Below the pieces are notes generated by a model, which did not search any database, was not told where the DNA came from, and saw only the letters and a program-made list of their open reading frames with translations. 64,000 nucleotides of DNA from Coriaria nepalensis (taxonomy: Eukaryota; Streptophyta; Magnoliopsida; Cucurbitales; Coriariaceae), in NCBI GenBank assembly GCA_027186245.1, contig CP114492.1, positions 5,530,501-5,594,500 on the forward strand, written 5' to 3'. Made by a program: the position numbers and the translations under genes. Of the stretch, positions 12,331-24,124 are shown piece by piece; the stretch's first letter is position 1, and the number at the start of each line of letters is the position of its first letter.

Positions 12331-14269
12331 AAAAATAACATAAGAACAAGTCTTTAAAAATTAGGTTTGGAAAAAATTTCTGGTTGCTCGATAATCCACC
12401 AATTAGTATACAAATTTAAAATGTTCATTATATATTTTACCCAAATTTTGGATGATGCATCCTAATTTTTCCTAATAAAAATTTAAGAGTTTTTGCAAAA
12501 GATAAAAGGTTAATCGAAAACCTTATCCTATTTCCATGTCACGTGACTGCCTCTAATTTGTCACCTTTACCTATTTTATCGATGTTCACCCCTTTTATCC
12601 CCTCATTTCACATGCAGAACAGTCGACAGGCAAAGTCAATCCTTTTTTCTTTTATTTCTTTTCCTTCCTTTTTCTTCCTTTTTCTTTCTATGTTCTAATA
12701 ATTAGATAGTCATTTTCATATAAGCATAATATCAGGATTCAGGGATATCTTTCTATTTCGCCGAGTGCCCCTACACTCTACATGGCCCCCTACTCCCATT
12801 ACACGTGACTACCTTGCGTGGTGCACCCTAATCTTCATTCCTACCATGTTCTAGGTTTTTTTTTTTTATTATTTTATTATTTTTTATTTTTTATGGTTGT
12901 TATATTATAATAATAATAATTATTTAAGAAAGAATAAGGCATATACATAACAACCTTACACCATTGCCATTACCTGGGAAAAAGCCTACTATCTACTAAT
13001 TAATAACACAATTACAAAATCCTTGAACTTCATCACACCTCCAATAATAAACCATGCAAAATCTTAATTTCAGTATGAATGTGCTTGTTATTTTGTATTG
13101 GGATAAAACATCACTTTCACTTTAGATAATTTATTTGGTGTGAACTTAATAAGAATTTAACAAATAGAGAAAATAATCACCATACAACAAACACAATAAC
13201 ACAAGAAATTTTTAACGTAAAAAACCTTCTCAATATGAGGAATAAAAATCACGGGACCTTAGTCTACTCAAAATCTATACTATCATAATATACAAGTTAT
13301 TTCTAACTAGAAATAGGGATATACATCAATATCAACTCAAGGTTAATCAATTTTAAAAAATAAAAAACTACTGTAAAGAAGTTAGAAAAATCTCACTAAA
13401 GATGATGACGTAACAATAGTTAACATTTTTACTGATAGGGAATCCCAAAATCGATCTCCACCGTTTAGATTGTAGCCCTCTATTCTATAAACACACTGAT
13501 CAAGTTTTAGCTCAATCGAACCATATATTAACCCCTAAAAACAACTTGTTGATCAAGATTAGTCGGAACCCTAAAAGTTAAAAAAAAATAATACAATTTT
13601 CTCTCTCTTCTCTTTCTTTTTCTGTTTTTTGGGCGGCACTCTTCTTTTTGCTACCTCTTGCCTTAAAAATAAATAAATTATATTTTATTTATTTTTTCTC
13701 ATGTCTCATTAGATTATTTTGTTGATATATAATATTTTATCATCTCATCTCGTTTCGATATTAAAATATATCAATCTATCTCATCTTACTTAGTCTCGAG
13801 AGGTTTCGAGAGATACATGCGAAATGAGACGTGGGACGTCTCAACCGGCCACACTCAAAACTTCTATGTATATTAATTTTTGAATATAAATAAAGCAACA
13901 TCTTTCATTTAGGGCACTTTTTTATTGTCAACTTATTAGGATTACCCTTTGCACATGTGTCTACTGTCTAGTACTTACTAAAGTCTTTTGTGCCTCTTAA
14001 AAGGGTCACGAGCGAAAGATTGAGATTTGAGGAGTGCAAATTCAAATATTACTTTCTTTTTGTTTAATGCTATGGTGTATTATGATTAAGTGATATATAA
14101 AACTATATCATAAATATAAATATTATTTTTATATGATAAATAGTATAGTGAATAAAAATAATATTTATAATTATGATGAAATTAAGTGATCATATACTTT
14201 GAGGATATAAGAATATCTCAAAATAAAATATATATTGCCATTTTATGACGAAATTGCAGATAATTGTAT
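12331..14269. other. Intergenic DNA with probable decayed repeat
   Basis: No gene recognised. The stretch 13090-13860 looks like the untranslated or LTR part of a plant retroelement: it has an ACGT-AAAAACC motif followed by a block on 'AATATGAGGAATAAAAATCA', and a CT-rich tract near 13597-13625. I could not find terminal repeats. Long T and TTA-rich tracts lie at 12855-12925. Confidence 0.4.
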
Positions 14270-14270
14270 A

Positions 14271-14281
14271 AGTCAATACAG
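14271..14281. repeat. Target-site duplication, left copy (LINE)
   Basis: AGTCAATACAG at 14271-14281 is repeated exactly at 14869-14879, directly after the poly(A) tail of the LINE fragment. An 11-bp direct repeat flanking an A-tailed insert is the signature of target-primed reverse transcription. Confidence 0.75.
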
Positions 14282-14868
14282 ATGGCTTCTTCAATGGTTC
14301 TGCTAGTCTTTCTGGATGTGGCAGTTTAGTTTTGGTGAGGGATGCTACAAGCAACATGAAGGTAGCTTTTTGTCGTGTTTTCTCTTGCTCTGATAGCTTC
14401 GAATCATAGGCTTTTGCTTTATATTTTAGGTATTAAGCTAGCCTTGAAATATGGTTTTATTCCTCCCTACGTAGAACCAGACTACAGAGCTCTTTCTCTA
14501 GTGACTAGGAAGGATTGCACTGATTGACATCTTTCTCAAGTATGGAATATCATTTACTTTTGGCTTTTTATCATATTTCTATATCTCATGTTTACAAATA
14601 CAATTTTATGGCAGATTCTCTAACCAGCTTAAGTCTTTTACATTCTTCAATGTATTTAGATGAGGAGTTCAGTTCTTACTTGTCTACACAATGATAAGAA
14701 CAATTTTTTTTTATTTATTAAGATGTAATTTCTTTATTTTTTTTTAATAAAATAGGTTGGGATTCGATCAAATCCCAAATCTAATTTTCTTATCTAGAGA
14801 GTGAATATGAGTACTAACTATTTACAGATCAACTTTTAAATTCTTCTTTAAAAAAAAAAAAAAAAAAA
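14282..14868 (+). mobile_element. 5'-truncated LINE with RNase H (RVT_3) remnant and poly(A)
   Basis: The insert is about 587 bp, ending in a run of about 19 A and flanked by an 11-bp direct repeat. Its first part encodes, with stops and shifts, a plant LINE-type RNase H domain. NTDGFFNGSASLSGCGSLVL reads across the left junction from the duplicated target bases, followed by RDATSNMKVAF, then IPPYVEPDYRALSLV in another frame, and EYHLLLAFYHISISHVY ... MADSLTSL near the end. These are the usual landmarks of that domain (DG start, ESD-like middle, H-V ... ADSLA end). Only the 3' end of the LINE was copied, which is common. Confidence 0.75.
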
Positions 14869-14879
14869 AGTCAATACAG
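14869..14879. repeat. Target-site duplication, right copy (LINE)
   Basis: This is the exact second copy of AGTCAATACAG following the A tail. See the left copy at 14271-14281. The first A cannot be told apart from the tail, so the repeat could be 10 to 12 bp. Confidence 0.75.
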
Positions 14880-16220
14880 CCGAGCAATAGATTCACAATC
14901 CAAGAGATCAGTTTGGCACGAATGCATCCCTTGATTCAAGTTTGATGTAGGCATGAACTAGATATGCAGAGAGATTCTATAAGTATATACTGTATACAGC
15001 TCTTCTCTATTGATTACCAATTCCTAAGGAGGACATGTATACATGTCATGTATATTAATGTACTATGAGAAACATAAAAATAAAGAAGAAAAATATTACT
15101 ATAAAATAAATATATATTTTATGTTACATTTTAGATTTCGTATTTTACCTCTTTACATTCAAAATTATGGGTATGCCATGGACTACTATACTATACCATT
15201 AGTAGTAATCAAGTTGCTTGTGATTTGGTCTTTGAACACTAAAACTGAAATTTGAGTGGAAAATGATAGTGGAATAGACTAAAATAATAATAACAATATT
15301 TTTTTTTAAAAAAAATTAAAAGAATAAACATATTTCAATTTATAAAAATTAAACTATATATTATATAAACGATTTCAATTAAGACTGTATCATTTAAATT
15401 TCAAGTTTGTTAAAATAATAATATAAAATACTTAAATCTTGTGAAATAAATCCTTAAATATAAAACATATAATCCAACCATCATCCTTTGAAAACAAAAT
15501 CACCAAAATCCAAAAAGAAAAATCAAATTCAATGTATCCAAAGAAAAAAGAAAAAAAAATGGTTATAATAAAAAAATATCCTCAGAATTAATATTAAATA
15601 AAATAAATATTAATTTTTTATAAATTTAAAAATCTTAAAAATAATAAATTAAATTATATTTTATTAAAATTTTAAATTTATTTTAATATAAAATTTAATA
15701 ATTTTCGATTAAGCAAATGACTACTTTATCAAAATTAGCAGAGTAGACCCTAACCCGATTTTATGAATATTCCTCAATGCAATTGATTAATGGGGACTGC
15801 GTTTGATGTGCTTACGTTTCCATACATACATAATAATAACTTCAATAGAGGTAAAAAGTAAAAGGGTAAGACAATTCTCAATTGCAACTGATTAATGATT
15901 GGACAGCTGCAAGTTTGTCATTGAGTTGTTACAATTCTCTTACACAAATGAGATTACTTCAACAATATTCCTGTTACAACACCCTCTACAAATTTAGAAA
16001 TTGGAAAAATTTAAAAATAAAAAATAAAAAAAATAAAATGCTAATTTCTTCCATTTTTATACAAATGCCCTCTAATAAGTTATTAATTGCAGATTCACCC
16101 CATTCAGAAACTGTACTGTGTCAACTGAAGACTGGTATAAACTATAAAATACCCTAAAATATTAATTATTGACAGTTATTTGTTTATATATGGAAATAAA
16201 TTGAAATTTTGATTTTGATT

Positions 16221-16255
<35 letters not shown>

Positions 16256-16450
16256 TATATCTATTTCTTCCCTCTTAACATTTAAAAAGCCACTTGCTTT
16301 CTCAACTCCCACACTCAATCCACTGCCGCCAAATTTTCCTCCGCCACAACCGGCGGCAAAACCACCTATTTCGGCGGGTATTATTTCTACAACGCTCTAC
16401 AAAACACAACTGAGTAACTAAACTAACTGTGATCACGTTCACGCGTCGCA
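14880..16450. other. Intergenic/upstream DNA of the TORTIFOLIA1-like gene
   Basis: AT-rich and without a supported coding region. Small frames at 15043, 15882 and 16209 have no domain. The last 250 bases before the gene hold a (TTTA)n microsatellite (about 16222-16257) and then a pyrimidine-rich, C-rich stretch (16262-16400) that fits a 5' untranslated leader. A TATA box cannot be picked reliably in this AT background; TTTATATATC at 16251-16260 is the nearest candidate. Confidence 0.4.
16222..16257. repeat. (TTTA)n microsatellite
   Basis: About nine tandem TTTA units lie just over 190 bases upstream of the start codon of the TORTIFOLIA1-like gene. Confidence 0.9.
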
Positions 16451-17394
16451 ATGTCTGTTTCTAGACGATCCTCACCGAGTACTCCTCAACTCCTCGCGTC
16501 GACTCATGATCTCAAGCACCGAGTCATAACCTGCCTTAACAAACTGTCCGATCGAGATACGATAGCTCTCGCTACCATTGAGCTCGAGTCCATCGCTAGA
16601 ACTCTAAACGACGAGTCGTTTTCCCCTTTCATCTCCTGCATTTACAACACCGACGCGTCGTCGAAATCGCCGGTGCGGAAACAGTGCGTTCTTCTTCTAA
16701 GCTTTCTGTCTCGCTCTCACGGCGATGCTTTGTCTCCGTTTTTGTCGAAGATGGTCTCCACCGTCGTTCGCCGCCTCCATGACTCTGACTCCGCCGTGAG
16801 ATCCGCCTGTGTAGACGCCATCACGGCAATGTCGTCGCAGGTCACGAAGCCACCGTTCTCGTATTTTTTGAAGCCGTTGATGGAGTCACTTACTATCGAG
16901 CAGGACATCAACTCGCAGATCGGGTCCGCTCTTTGCCTAGCGGCGGCGATTGAAGCTTCGGCGAATCCGGAGGTTGCTCAGTTGCGGAGGATTTTGCCAA
17001 GATTAGGGAAACTGGTCAATAGCGAGGGGTTTAAGGCGAAGGCGGCGTTGTTAGTGCTGATCGGCAGTGTTGTTGGGGTTGGTGCTGCGTCCAGCAGAGA
17101 GATGTTGGACTGGTTAGTCCCGTGTGTGGCTGAGCTCTTGAGCAGCGAGGATTGGGCGGTGAGGAAGGCAGCGGCGGAGACTTTAGGAAGGGTGGCTTCG
17201 GCCGAGAAAGGTTTGGCGGCAGCGTTTAAAGCTTCGTGTGTTAGTTCCTTGGAGAGTCGGAGATTTGATAAGGTATGGATTCTTTTTGGTTGCTTTGAAA
17301 ATGGAATGAAAATAGAATTGGATTCTCATTTAGTTCCTCGAGACATAAATTATTGATTTGACATGGACCTTCTGAAAATGGTGAATGGAGTCTG

Positions 17395-17446
<52 letters not shown>

Positions 17447-19199
17447 ATATTATTTATTTTCGATTTGATTTTGCGTCTAACAACCAAAATGGGATTACAT
17501 TTGTGGATTTTTCCAGTTTCTTTATGGTTTATATGAATAAATTATTTGTTCTGATTATTTCGATTAATAACAGATCAAGGTCGTCCGCAAGACAATGAAT
17601 CAGACCCTGGAATTGTGGAAAGAGATTCCTGATCCCCTTGAAGAGGTCTCTCCTCCATCTATATCCAGATCTCCTTCAACAGGTAGATTCATTGTCCAAT
17701 CTAGTTCAATTCTTCTCTGCATTTACAGTTTCATTGAATTTGTTTTTTATTTTTCTTTTCCATCTTATTTTCGCTGTTATAAAGCATAAAACCATCATAG
17801 ATCAGTTTATTCACTCCAATACTGGTACTAGTAATAAGTGTGATTTTTCAATCTGTTTAGTCACCATCTTGAAAAATAATTGCTAATTTAATGTTTTTCT
17901 TGTATTTCCCTGGCTTATAGAAAATGGAAGCAGTGGATGCTTTCCTCATGTCACCAAAAAATCCAATAATGTTAATGTGAAAGCACCATTGAAGAAAATA
18001 GTTCACACAGAAAGGTCCCCTTCCTCGGCCATTTCGTCTGTTATCTCTTCCCAAAAGAGCAGTACTACTCCAGCAGACATTAACTGCAGTTCAAGCAAAC
18101 CCATGTTTTCAAAGCTGGAAAATAGAAGGCCTTCTGGCGAGAAAATAGAGACGTCTTGTGAGGGTGATGATACTAAGAGGAGCGGAAGTAGAAGAGCTTT
18201 GAATTTTGAGGAGAATAGAAGCAGTGAAGATCTAATTAGTGAAAAGGAAGTTGCACCCTTAAGTTCTATTGTTGATGATAAAGTTGAAAAACATCGCAAA
18301 CTGAGATCTGGGTCTCGAGTGGTTCCATTTGAGGATGATGATGAGATTCATGAGAATCCTGAATCGGGTGTTGTCCTTCTTAGCAGTGGCAGCGATGAAA
18401 TTTTTGACAGCCATAAAGAAGTTGAGGATCTGTCTTTGATCCGCAATCAACTTCTTCAGATCGAAAACCAGCAGTCTAGCCTTCTAGACCTCCTACAGGT
18501 ACAACTGAGTTTATGATTTGACTCAATCTTTGTTTGGTGATAGTTGTTAAATACGTGTGAATAATAATGTGCAAGTTAATGAAATGAGATTACTCATGTC
18601 ATTTAATGCAAATTCTACTATGAGCTGCTTTTGAAATTTGAAACGAAAACTTCTCTGCCCCAAAACTTTGTTATGATCATAAATGAGTATACCCTCTTGG
18701 CTTTATTTTTACTGATAAAGGAGATGTTTCTGACTTTGAACCCTGTTTTACTTGAATCCAGAGATTTATCGGCAACTCTCAAAGTGGAATGAATGCTCTG
18801 GAAACCCGAGTAAATGGACTAGAAGTGGCATTGGATGAAATGTCATACAACTTGGCATTATCTAGTGGAAGATTACCAAACAGTGATTTTGCCGAAAACA
18901 AATGTTGTAAACTTCCTGGTACGGAATTTCTAAGCTCCAAGTTTTGGAGAAGAACAGATAAAGAAGATGGTGCTGAATTGCATAAGCTGGATAGTCGAAT
19001 ATTTCATCCTCAAAGCAGAGCCAGGCCAGCTAGAAATTCATATCCAGATCTATGCGGTAATATCGCGAGAGGAAATCACGAGCAGTGTTTAAAGAGAGTT
19101 GAAAAAAGTTTGAGCCAAGGTGACGAGGGGATACAAGTTTGCAAATCCAGTGGTAGTGTTAATGGAGTTCTATCAATTCAAAATCACCGGAGAAGTTGA
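16451..19199 (+). CDS. TORTIFOLIA1-like microtubule-associated protein
   Basis: Predicted exons are 16451-17272, 17574-17682, 17921-18498 and 18762-19199, all with GT-AG borders and a continuous frame, giving 648 aa. TORTIFOLIA1/SPIRAL2 proteins bind cortical microtubules and control their plus- and minus-end behaviour and the direction of cell growth. The first about 285 residues form the N-terminal HEAT/ARM-type repeat domain, seen as HDLKHRVITCLNKLSDRDT, KSPVRKQC, VRSACVDAI, EGFKAKAALLVLIG and WAVRKAAAETLGRVA. This ends in LESRRFDK and, over the exon junction, IKVVRKTMNQTLELWK. A Ser/Lys-rich linker and a short coiled-coil-like segment (LSLIRNQLLQIENQQSSLLDLLQ, then LETRVNGLEVALDEM) follow. 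It looks like the shorter TOR1-like 3/4 type without the far C-terminal domain of TOR1. The start is the first ATG in good context, ahead of the conserved domain. Confidence 0.9.
17399..17443. repeat. (AG)n microsatellite in intron 1
   Basis: About 22 uninterrupted AG units lie inside the first intron (17273-17573) of the TORTIFOLIA1-like gene. Confidence 0.95.
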
Positions 19200-19527
19200 A
19201 ATTAGTAAGAAAGTATATTCAGAATTTGATTCTCCCGATCATAATTCCCTTTGTAATATTCATCTTTTTCACTGCTATATTTATATCTTATATTTGCCAC
19301 CTTAACGTAAAAGAATTCCACCTCTTATCTCTACCGCGTACATAATTTGCTGCTGAATTTCTCTTACTCTGAGGTAGCTTGACCATTATGGTCTCATTAC
19401 TGCTGGCTTACCACAATCTGAGATTGAAATACGATAAATTAAAAATATAGTCATGATCTTCCTAGTGCTTACTTGGGCATTTGGTAAAAAGAAAGGTAAA
19501 TAATCTTTTGGCCCACTCACCGATAGG
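19200..19527. other. 3' flank of the TORTIFOLIA1-like gene
   Basis: Probable 3' untranslated region and flank. I see no clear AATAAA signal. A GT-rich donor-like site at 19205 follows the stop codon at 19197-19199 and is not used in my model. Confidence 0.4.
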
Positions 19528-20067
19528 TGGAGGTGGCGATTCGAGGCGGCACGGCCCTGCTCGGCACGGCACAGCTTGGGCACAGTATGAATTTTGTCGT
19601 GTCGTGCTCTGTGCCCGTGTCTAAATGGTACAGTACGAACACAGTAATGGGTCATAAACAGGCCGTGTTGGCCCGTGAGCCCATTTCGGCCCATGTGCCT
19701 GTTTTAGCATGTGGGCTCATTTCGACTCGTGAGCTCCAATGCTTTTTTTTTAAAATTTAATTTTAAATAAAAGAAAAGTTTTTAAATGATTAATAAAATA
19801 TTAATAATATAAATTATATTTTGTATATTGTTAATCATTCATAATAGTTATTATTTAATAAATTAAAAGTTAATATTATTAATAATTAAAATTATAAATA
19901 AATTATAATAAATATTATTGAGTCAAATAAGATTTTTAATAATAAAAAAAGTGCCATGACATGCTTTGGGCCGGCCCATGTGCCCGCATAGTTGGGTACG
20001 ACACGGCCTGACGGCCCGACATCCGTGCTGTGCCGACCCGGTCCATTTTTCCACCTCTAACGATAAG
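19520..20067. mobile_element. Non-autonomous hAT-type element (MITE), copy 1, with 8-bp TSD
   Basis: The element proper is 19528-20059 (532 bp). It begins TGGAGGTGG and ends CCACCTCTA, an imperfect terminal inverted repeat. It is flanked by CCGATAGG (19520-19527) and ACGATAAG (20060-20067), an 8-bp duplication matching at 6 of 8 bases. The ends are G+C-rich with repeated GGCACGGC and GGCCCAT strings, and the centre is AT-rich. The 8-bp duplication and TAGAGGTGG-type ends are usual for the hAT superfamily. It encodes no transposase. A related copy lies at 49427-50094. Confidence 0.75.
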
Positions 20068-21500
20068 TTTATAGCCATTTATACCCTAATTATCCAAAAC
20101 CCACCGTTGACCATCCTAAACTATTGTATTTTAGTCATTACCCTCCCGAACTATCAAAACTCAGTCTCTACACCCATATACTATAGCACGTTGAAGGAAC
20201 ATTGAATGTCCCAAATACATTGACAATGCGTATAGATCAAGTGTTAATTTAAGTCTTAACTGATCCACCCTATGCATAGTGGAGTTATTAGGATTTCAAT
20301 TCATACCTAACAGAAAAGAAAATGTGATGTACGATGTTCTTGCGAAATCTTGAGATCTTTTACGGTATATCCTAACCTTTTTTAGCTCGGCTGCAATTTG
20401 TCCAACTTCCTCTTGCTAGACCTTCCTTTCTCTCATACAGTTTCATTTATTGTATAATTCGGCCGATAGAGAAAGATGGGTATTTATAAGTTATGATAGG
20501 GATTTAGAAAAATAAAAAATAAAAAAAAATAAATTTACGACTAAAATTTCTCTGTCCAACTCAAAACAAACATCCTAAGTCTACCAATAATAACTCGGTT
20601 CACTAAGGAGTTATTATTATACTACATTTTTAATCTAAAAATAATATTTCGAACTCCTTATTCTATGCTTATTATCTCCCAATATTAAGCCCAATGACCA
20701 TCAATCAAAATAAACTACCGACAATTAGATTAATTGACATCTTTATCCTCGAGTCATATACTAAATTTATTTGTCACGTTGGATACTGAAATCTACTCGT
20801 ATGATTTGACATCTACAAAACTTATGAGTTTCATTAAAAGGACATTATCAATGCGAGATTTATCGGGAATATATTCATTCGATAATTAAAATTTCCACCA
20901 TGTACATAACATCATTTCCCAATTTATTGAGGTTATTGATTCCTTAAGGAATCTCACTCTTTAATAAATCAAAGAAATGATCATTACATGCAAGTGTCTG
21001 TTTTCATCTCCCTATTAAAAGTATAAACATATATAGCAACAATGGTATTTGTTTTCTTATGTATGTAATTAGTACAAAGAAAATGACCTCACATGATCCT
21101 GTTCAATACACATGAAGTGCGTAGTATAATATTATGGTCAAGATAAACTATTACCATATAAAACTACAACCCTACTAATATTTTGTCCAAAGCTATCTAA
21201 GATTCAGAATCTTTACTTATATTCTACGAGAAATTGATAATATGATATTTCGTGTATAATCTCTGCTCACCAAATTATCTATAACATATAGAAAAAGACA
21301 TTTAAACATTCCACAAACAAATTATAATTCAAATATTTGCCTATAATTCATGACAGGTTTTAACATTACTAATTGAAATATCTATCACCATCTTTGTAAA
21401 TCTTGATCAACTACATATATATATATATATCATATACTTTTTCTTGCTAAGGTCAATAATTATGATTTATATTAAATTAGAATATTGCCGCTGCCAAAAT
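20068..21500. other. Intergenic AT-rich DNA, no gene recognised
   Basis: No supported coding region. A (TA)n tract lies at about 21415-21430. The text from 20070 to 20200 resembles decayed retroelement or MITE sequence, but I could not define ends. Confidence 0.5.
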
Positions 21501-21849
21501 AGAATTTTGGGACGTGATATAGCCTTTTGGATTAGTGGGAAGAAAAATTCATAAATCAGTTGGAAAATAACTGAGTTATAGAGGTATGAAAACTGGCATA
21601 ATTTCATGCCCGAATGTTAGAATTGGGAGTGAAATCACTTTTTGGAAGCAATTTTCAAATTTATACGATTTTTGAACTTTGATGTTTTTCAAATTCCATC
21701 TTTAGGGGTCAATTATTATGTTTTCGTATTTTCGTAAATTTGGGAGTATTTTAATAATTTTTGTTTAATTCAAATTTACGGATTAGTTTGGGATTTTCTT
21801 TTTGATACTTTAAATACATTTTTAGAGTTTCTTGGACAATCATCTTTGA

Positions 21850-21998
21850 ATCAATAAAAATTGAAAATATTCTTTCTCTGGTGGATTTCTGTAGTTTATC
21901 ATATCCATTCAAGTGTAATCGAGCAAAGACCCGTTTATGTGTTGCAAACAAGTCCTTTTTTCTTTTTCTTTTGATTTTCACATTTTTGTGCTGCATCA
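21850..21998 (+). repeat. 3' portion (R-U5) of gypsy 5' LTR
   Basis: Sequence with a polyadenylation-like CAATAAAAATTG (about 21851-21862) leads to a TGCATCA end at 21998, directly followed by the primer-binding site. This is how the end of a 5' LTR looks. The left limit is unknown. Confidence 0.55.
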
Positions 21999-22000
21999 GG

Positions 22001-22012
22001 TGATATCAGAGC
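22001..22012 (+). promoter_or_regulatory. Primer-binding site for initiator tRNA-Met
   Basis: TGATATCAGAGC matches the common plant retrotransposon primer site TGGTATCAGAGC at 11 of 12 bases and lies 2 bases after the LTR end. Confidence 0.75.
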
Positions 22013-22013
22013 T

Positions 22014-22965
22014 TTGATTGATGATTGGAATCAAGCTTTTGAAGCTAGGTTTGAGGCCATTGAGGCTAACTTGCAGGAGATGAGGGATCAATTAAAAGAT
22101 GTACTAGCTGCCTTAAATCTTGGCGGTGGTAATCTTCGGCAACAACCACCCATTGTTATTCATATTAACAATCAGGTTGTTGACCGCATGAATCCAGTAC
22201 CAGTTCAAAACTATGCACGTCATGAAGATTATGATGGCTGTAAAATCAAGGTAAAGATTCTTGTTTTTAATGGGTGTCTAGATGTGAAGACTTTCCTTGA
22301 TTGGATTAATGAAGTAGAGAGAGTTTTTGAAATCATGGAGGTGAGTGAGGAGTGTAAGGTTGCAATTATTGCATATAAACTAAAGGGAGGTATTGGAGTC
22401 TGGTGGCAGAGTATTTGTAACAAATGCTATAGGTAGAGGCTACCATCTCTAAGGGGCGACGCCATGAAAAAGAAATTATTGCATAAGCAATTTCTCTCTA
22501 AGGATTATACGCATGCATTATACAGGCAGTTTTGGACTGTAAATAGGGAAATCGTTAAGTGGCTGTCTATATTGATGAGTTCTTAACATTAAAATCTTGT
22601 TGTGATGTATAAGGGAGGATGATGACCATTAGATCGCTTAATTTGTAAAGGTTGAAATATGAGATTCATAACAAGATGAGGGTCTAACCATATCATTTTT
22701 TGACAGATGTGAGAGAGATGTCATTGTGAGCAGAGGCACACAACTTACACATCACTCAATTTTCCCTCCGGCATTTCGAGAATATACAGTGGAAGTAGTT
22801 TGTTAAGAACAAGAAGGGTCACGTTAACTTCATACGACGATTCCAACAGCTGAGCCAAAATAGGTAAAAATGACTTAGTAGGACTTCGAATAACCCTTAC
22901 GCTAAATTCATCATTTGAAAGGGTTTTAGGTGTGGCCAACAAGGACATAAATATAATGAATGCTC
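22014..22965 (+). pseudogene. Gypsy gag remnant
   Basis: The first frame (22014-22436, 140 aa) encodes a coiled-coil-like start (FEARFEAIEANLQEMRDQLK) and then the gag core (FNGCLDVKTFLDWINEVERV, AIIAYKLKGGIGVWWQSI) before a stop. Shifted frames continue with LHKQFLSKDYTHALYRQF. The zinc knuckle near 22920-22965 reads GFRCGQQGHKYNEC, in which the first cysteine of the CX2CX4HX4C motif is replaced by glycine. These changes make it non-functional. Confidence 0.75.
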
Positions 22966-23209
22966 TGAGTGGAATTTAGTCCACATGGTGGATACAGTTG
23001 AGGATGAGTATAAACAAGAGAACTATTATAATCCAGAGGATGATGCTAATGATCTGTGTGGCAATTAATAGGGTGAGCTTGTTTGTATTATTGTTCAGAG
23101 AATTTTGTGCTCTCCAAAATAGAAGGAGTTGAACCAATGTAAGAGTATATTCCAAGCAAAGTGTTGAGTCGATCAGGCTATTTCCAATCTAATTATAGAC
23201 AGCTACAGT

Positions 23210-23302
23210 TGTGAAAATTTGATTGCTAAGAAATTGGTCAACTGTCTAAAATTACCAACAGAACCACACCCCAAGCCTTACCAAATCAGATGGATCAAGA
23301 AA
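23210..23302 (+). pseudogene. Gypsy aspartic protease trace
   Basis: The frame contains [20 protein letters not shown] and [10 protein letters not shown], the segment that follows the protease active site in plant gypsy elements. The sense sequence is cut immediately after KKGS, where antisense gag DNA begins. Confidence 0.7.
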
Positions 23303-23304
23303 GG

Positions 23305-24120
23305 ATCATTTAATAAAACTTTGGAAGATAAGGCTTTCTCTACTTTTCGTCTCAGCTTGCACTTGCTCAATATCGTCATTGTCATCATAACTGGGTTCCT
23401 TGGAGTCATCAAAGCTTTCAAAGGTGGCTTCATCCATAAAGTTCACATGGGTCTTAACTTGTCTTTTGACAAGAATTATAGAGATGGCCAGCTTAACCAC
23501 ACTTGAAACAAGCATTATTACTATTGTTGTAACTACTATGATTCCCGCCACGAGTGCTAGAGGTTAGTTTTATAGTATCCTTTGAAGCACTAGGGGAGTT
23601 AGAGTTATTTTCTTCACGCGAAGGTTTGCCTTTGGAAGGATAAATACTTTAAACATCTAGAAATCGGTGCACTTCAACTTCGCCTTGGATAGGAATGTGA
23701 AACCCTCCAACAAATCTTGATACAATATGTTCTTCGTTCTCTTGAAGATCATTTCGAACCATGAGTTCGTAAAATTATTAGATTTATTGTGATACACCTT
23801 TAGACTTTTGTCGTAAGTTGTTAAACTGAGTAAACACTATATGAGTAAACACTTTTCTCTTTAAGCTGGGATTTCATTTTCTTCCAAGAAATCTTTCGCA
23901 TACTATTACAAAATCTCATCTCTTGAGTTTTATCCCACCATTCCAAAGTATAGCCATGAAGCCTCTTAGCCATAAGTTTCACCCATTGATTCTTCATAGA
24001 TGAAATTTTAGTTTATTCACAAACTATGGGGAACATGAAACCCATATGAGATTCGTTGTGTGGCTATTAAGATAAAAGAAACTTTGGGGAAAATTTAGCA
24101 ACTGCGAGTTTTGGCTAGAA
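23305..24120 (-). pseudogene. Antisense gypsy gag fragment inside the gypsy element
   Basis: Read on the minus strand from 24120 down, broken frames give AKRLHGYTLEWWDKTQEMRF, LMVRNDLQENEEHIVSRFVG, GFHIPIQGEVEVHRF and finally a zinc knuckle [14 protein letters not shown] (about 23475-23525, with one stop). This is a gypsy-type gag from core to zinc knuckle, in the opposite direction to the surrounding element. It sits exactly where the end of the protease and the RT fingers and palm should be. Confidence 0.7.
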
Positions 24121-24124
24121 CATG

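Noticed and set aside
19205..19320. Further downstream exon of the TORTIFOLIA1-like gene
   Set aside because: A donor-like GTAAG exists at 19205, but the frame is already closed at 19199 and no C-terminal TOR1 domain is visible downstream. The predicted length fits the shorter family members.
22745..22948. Minus-strand frame within the gypsy gag region
   Set aside because: The sense strand carries the gag linker and zinc knuckle. The antisense frame has no motif.
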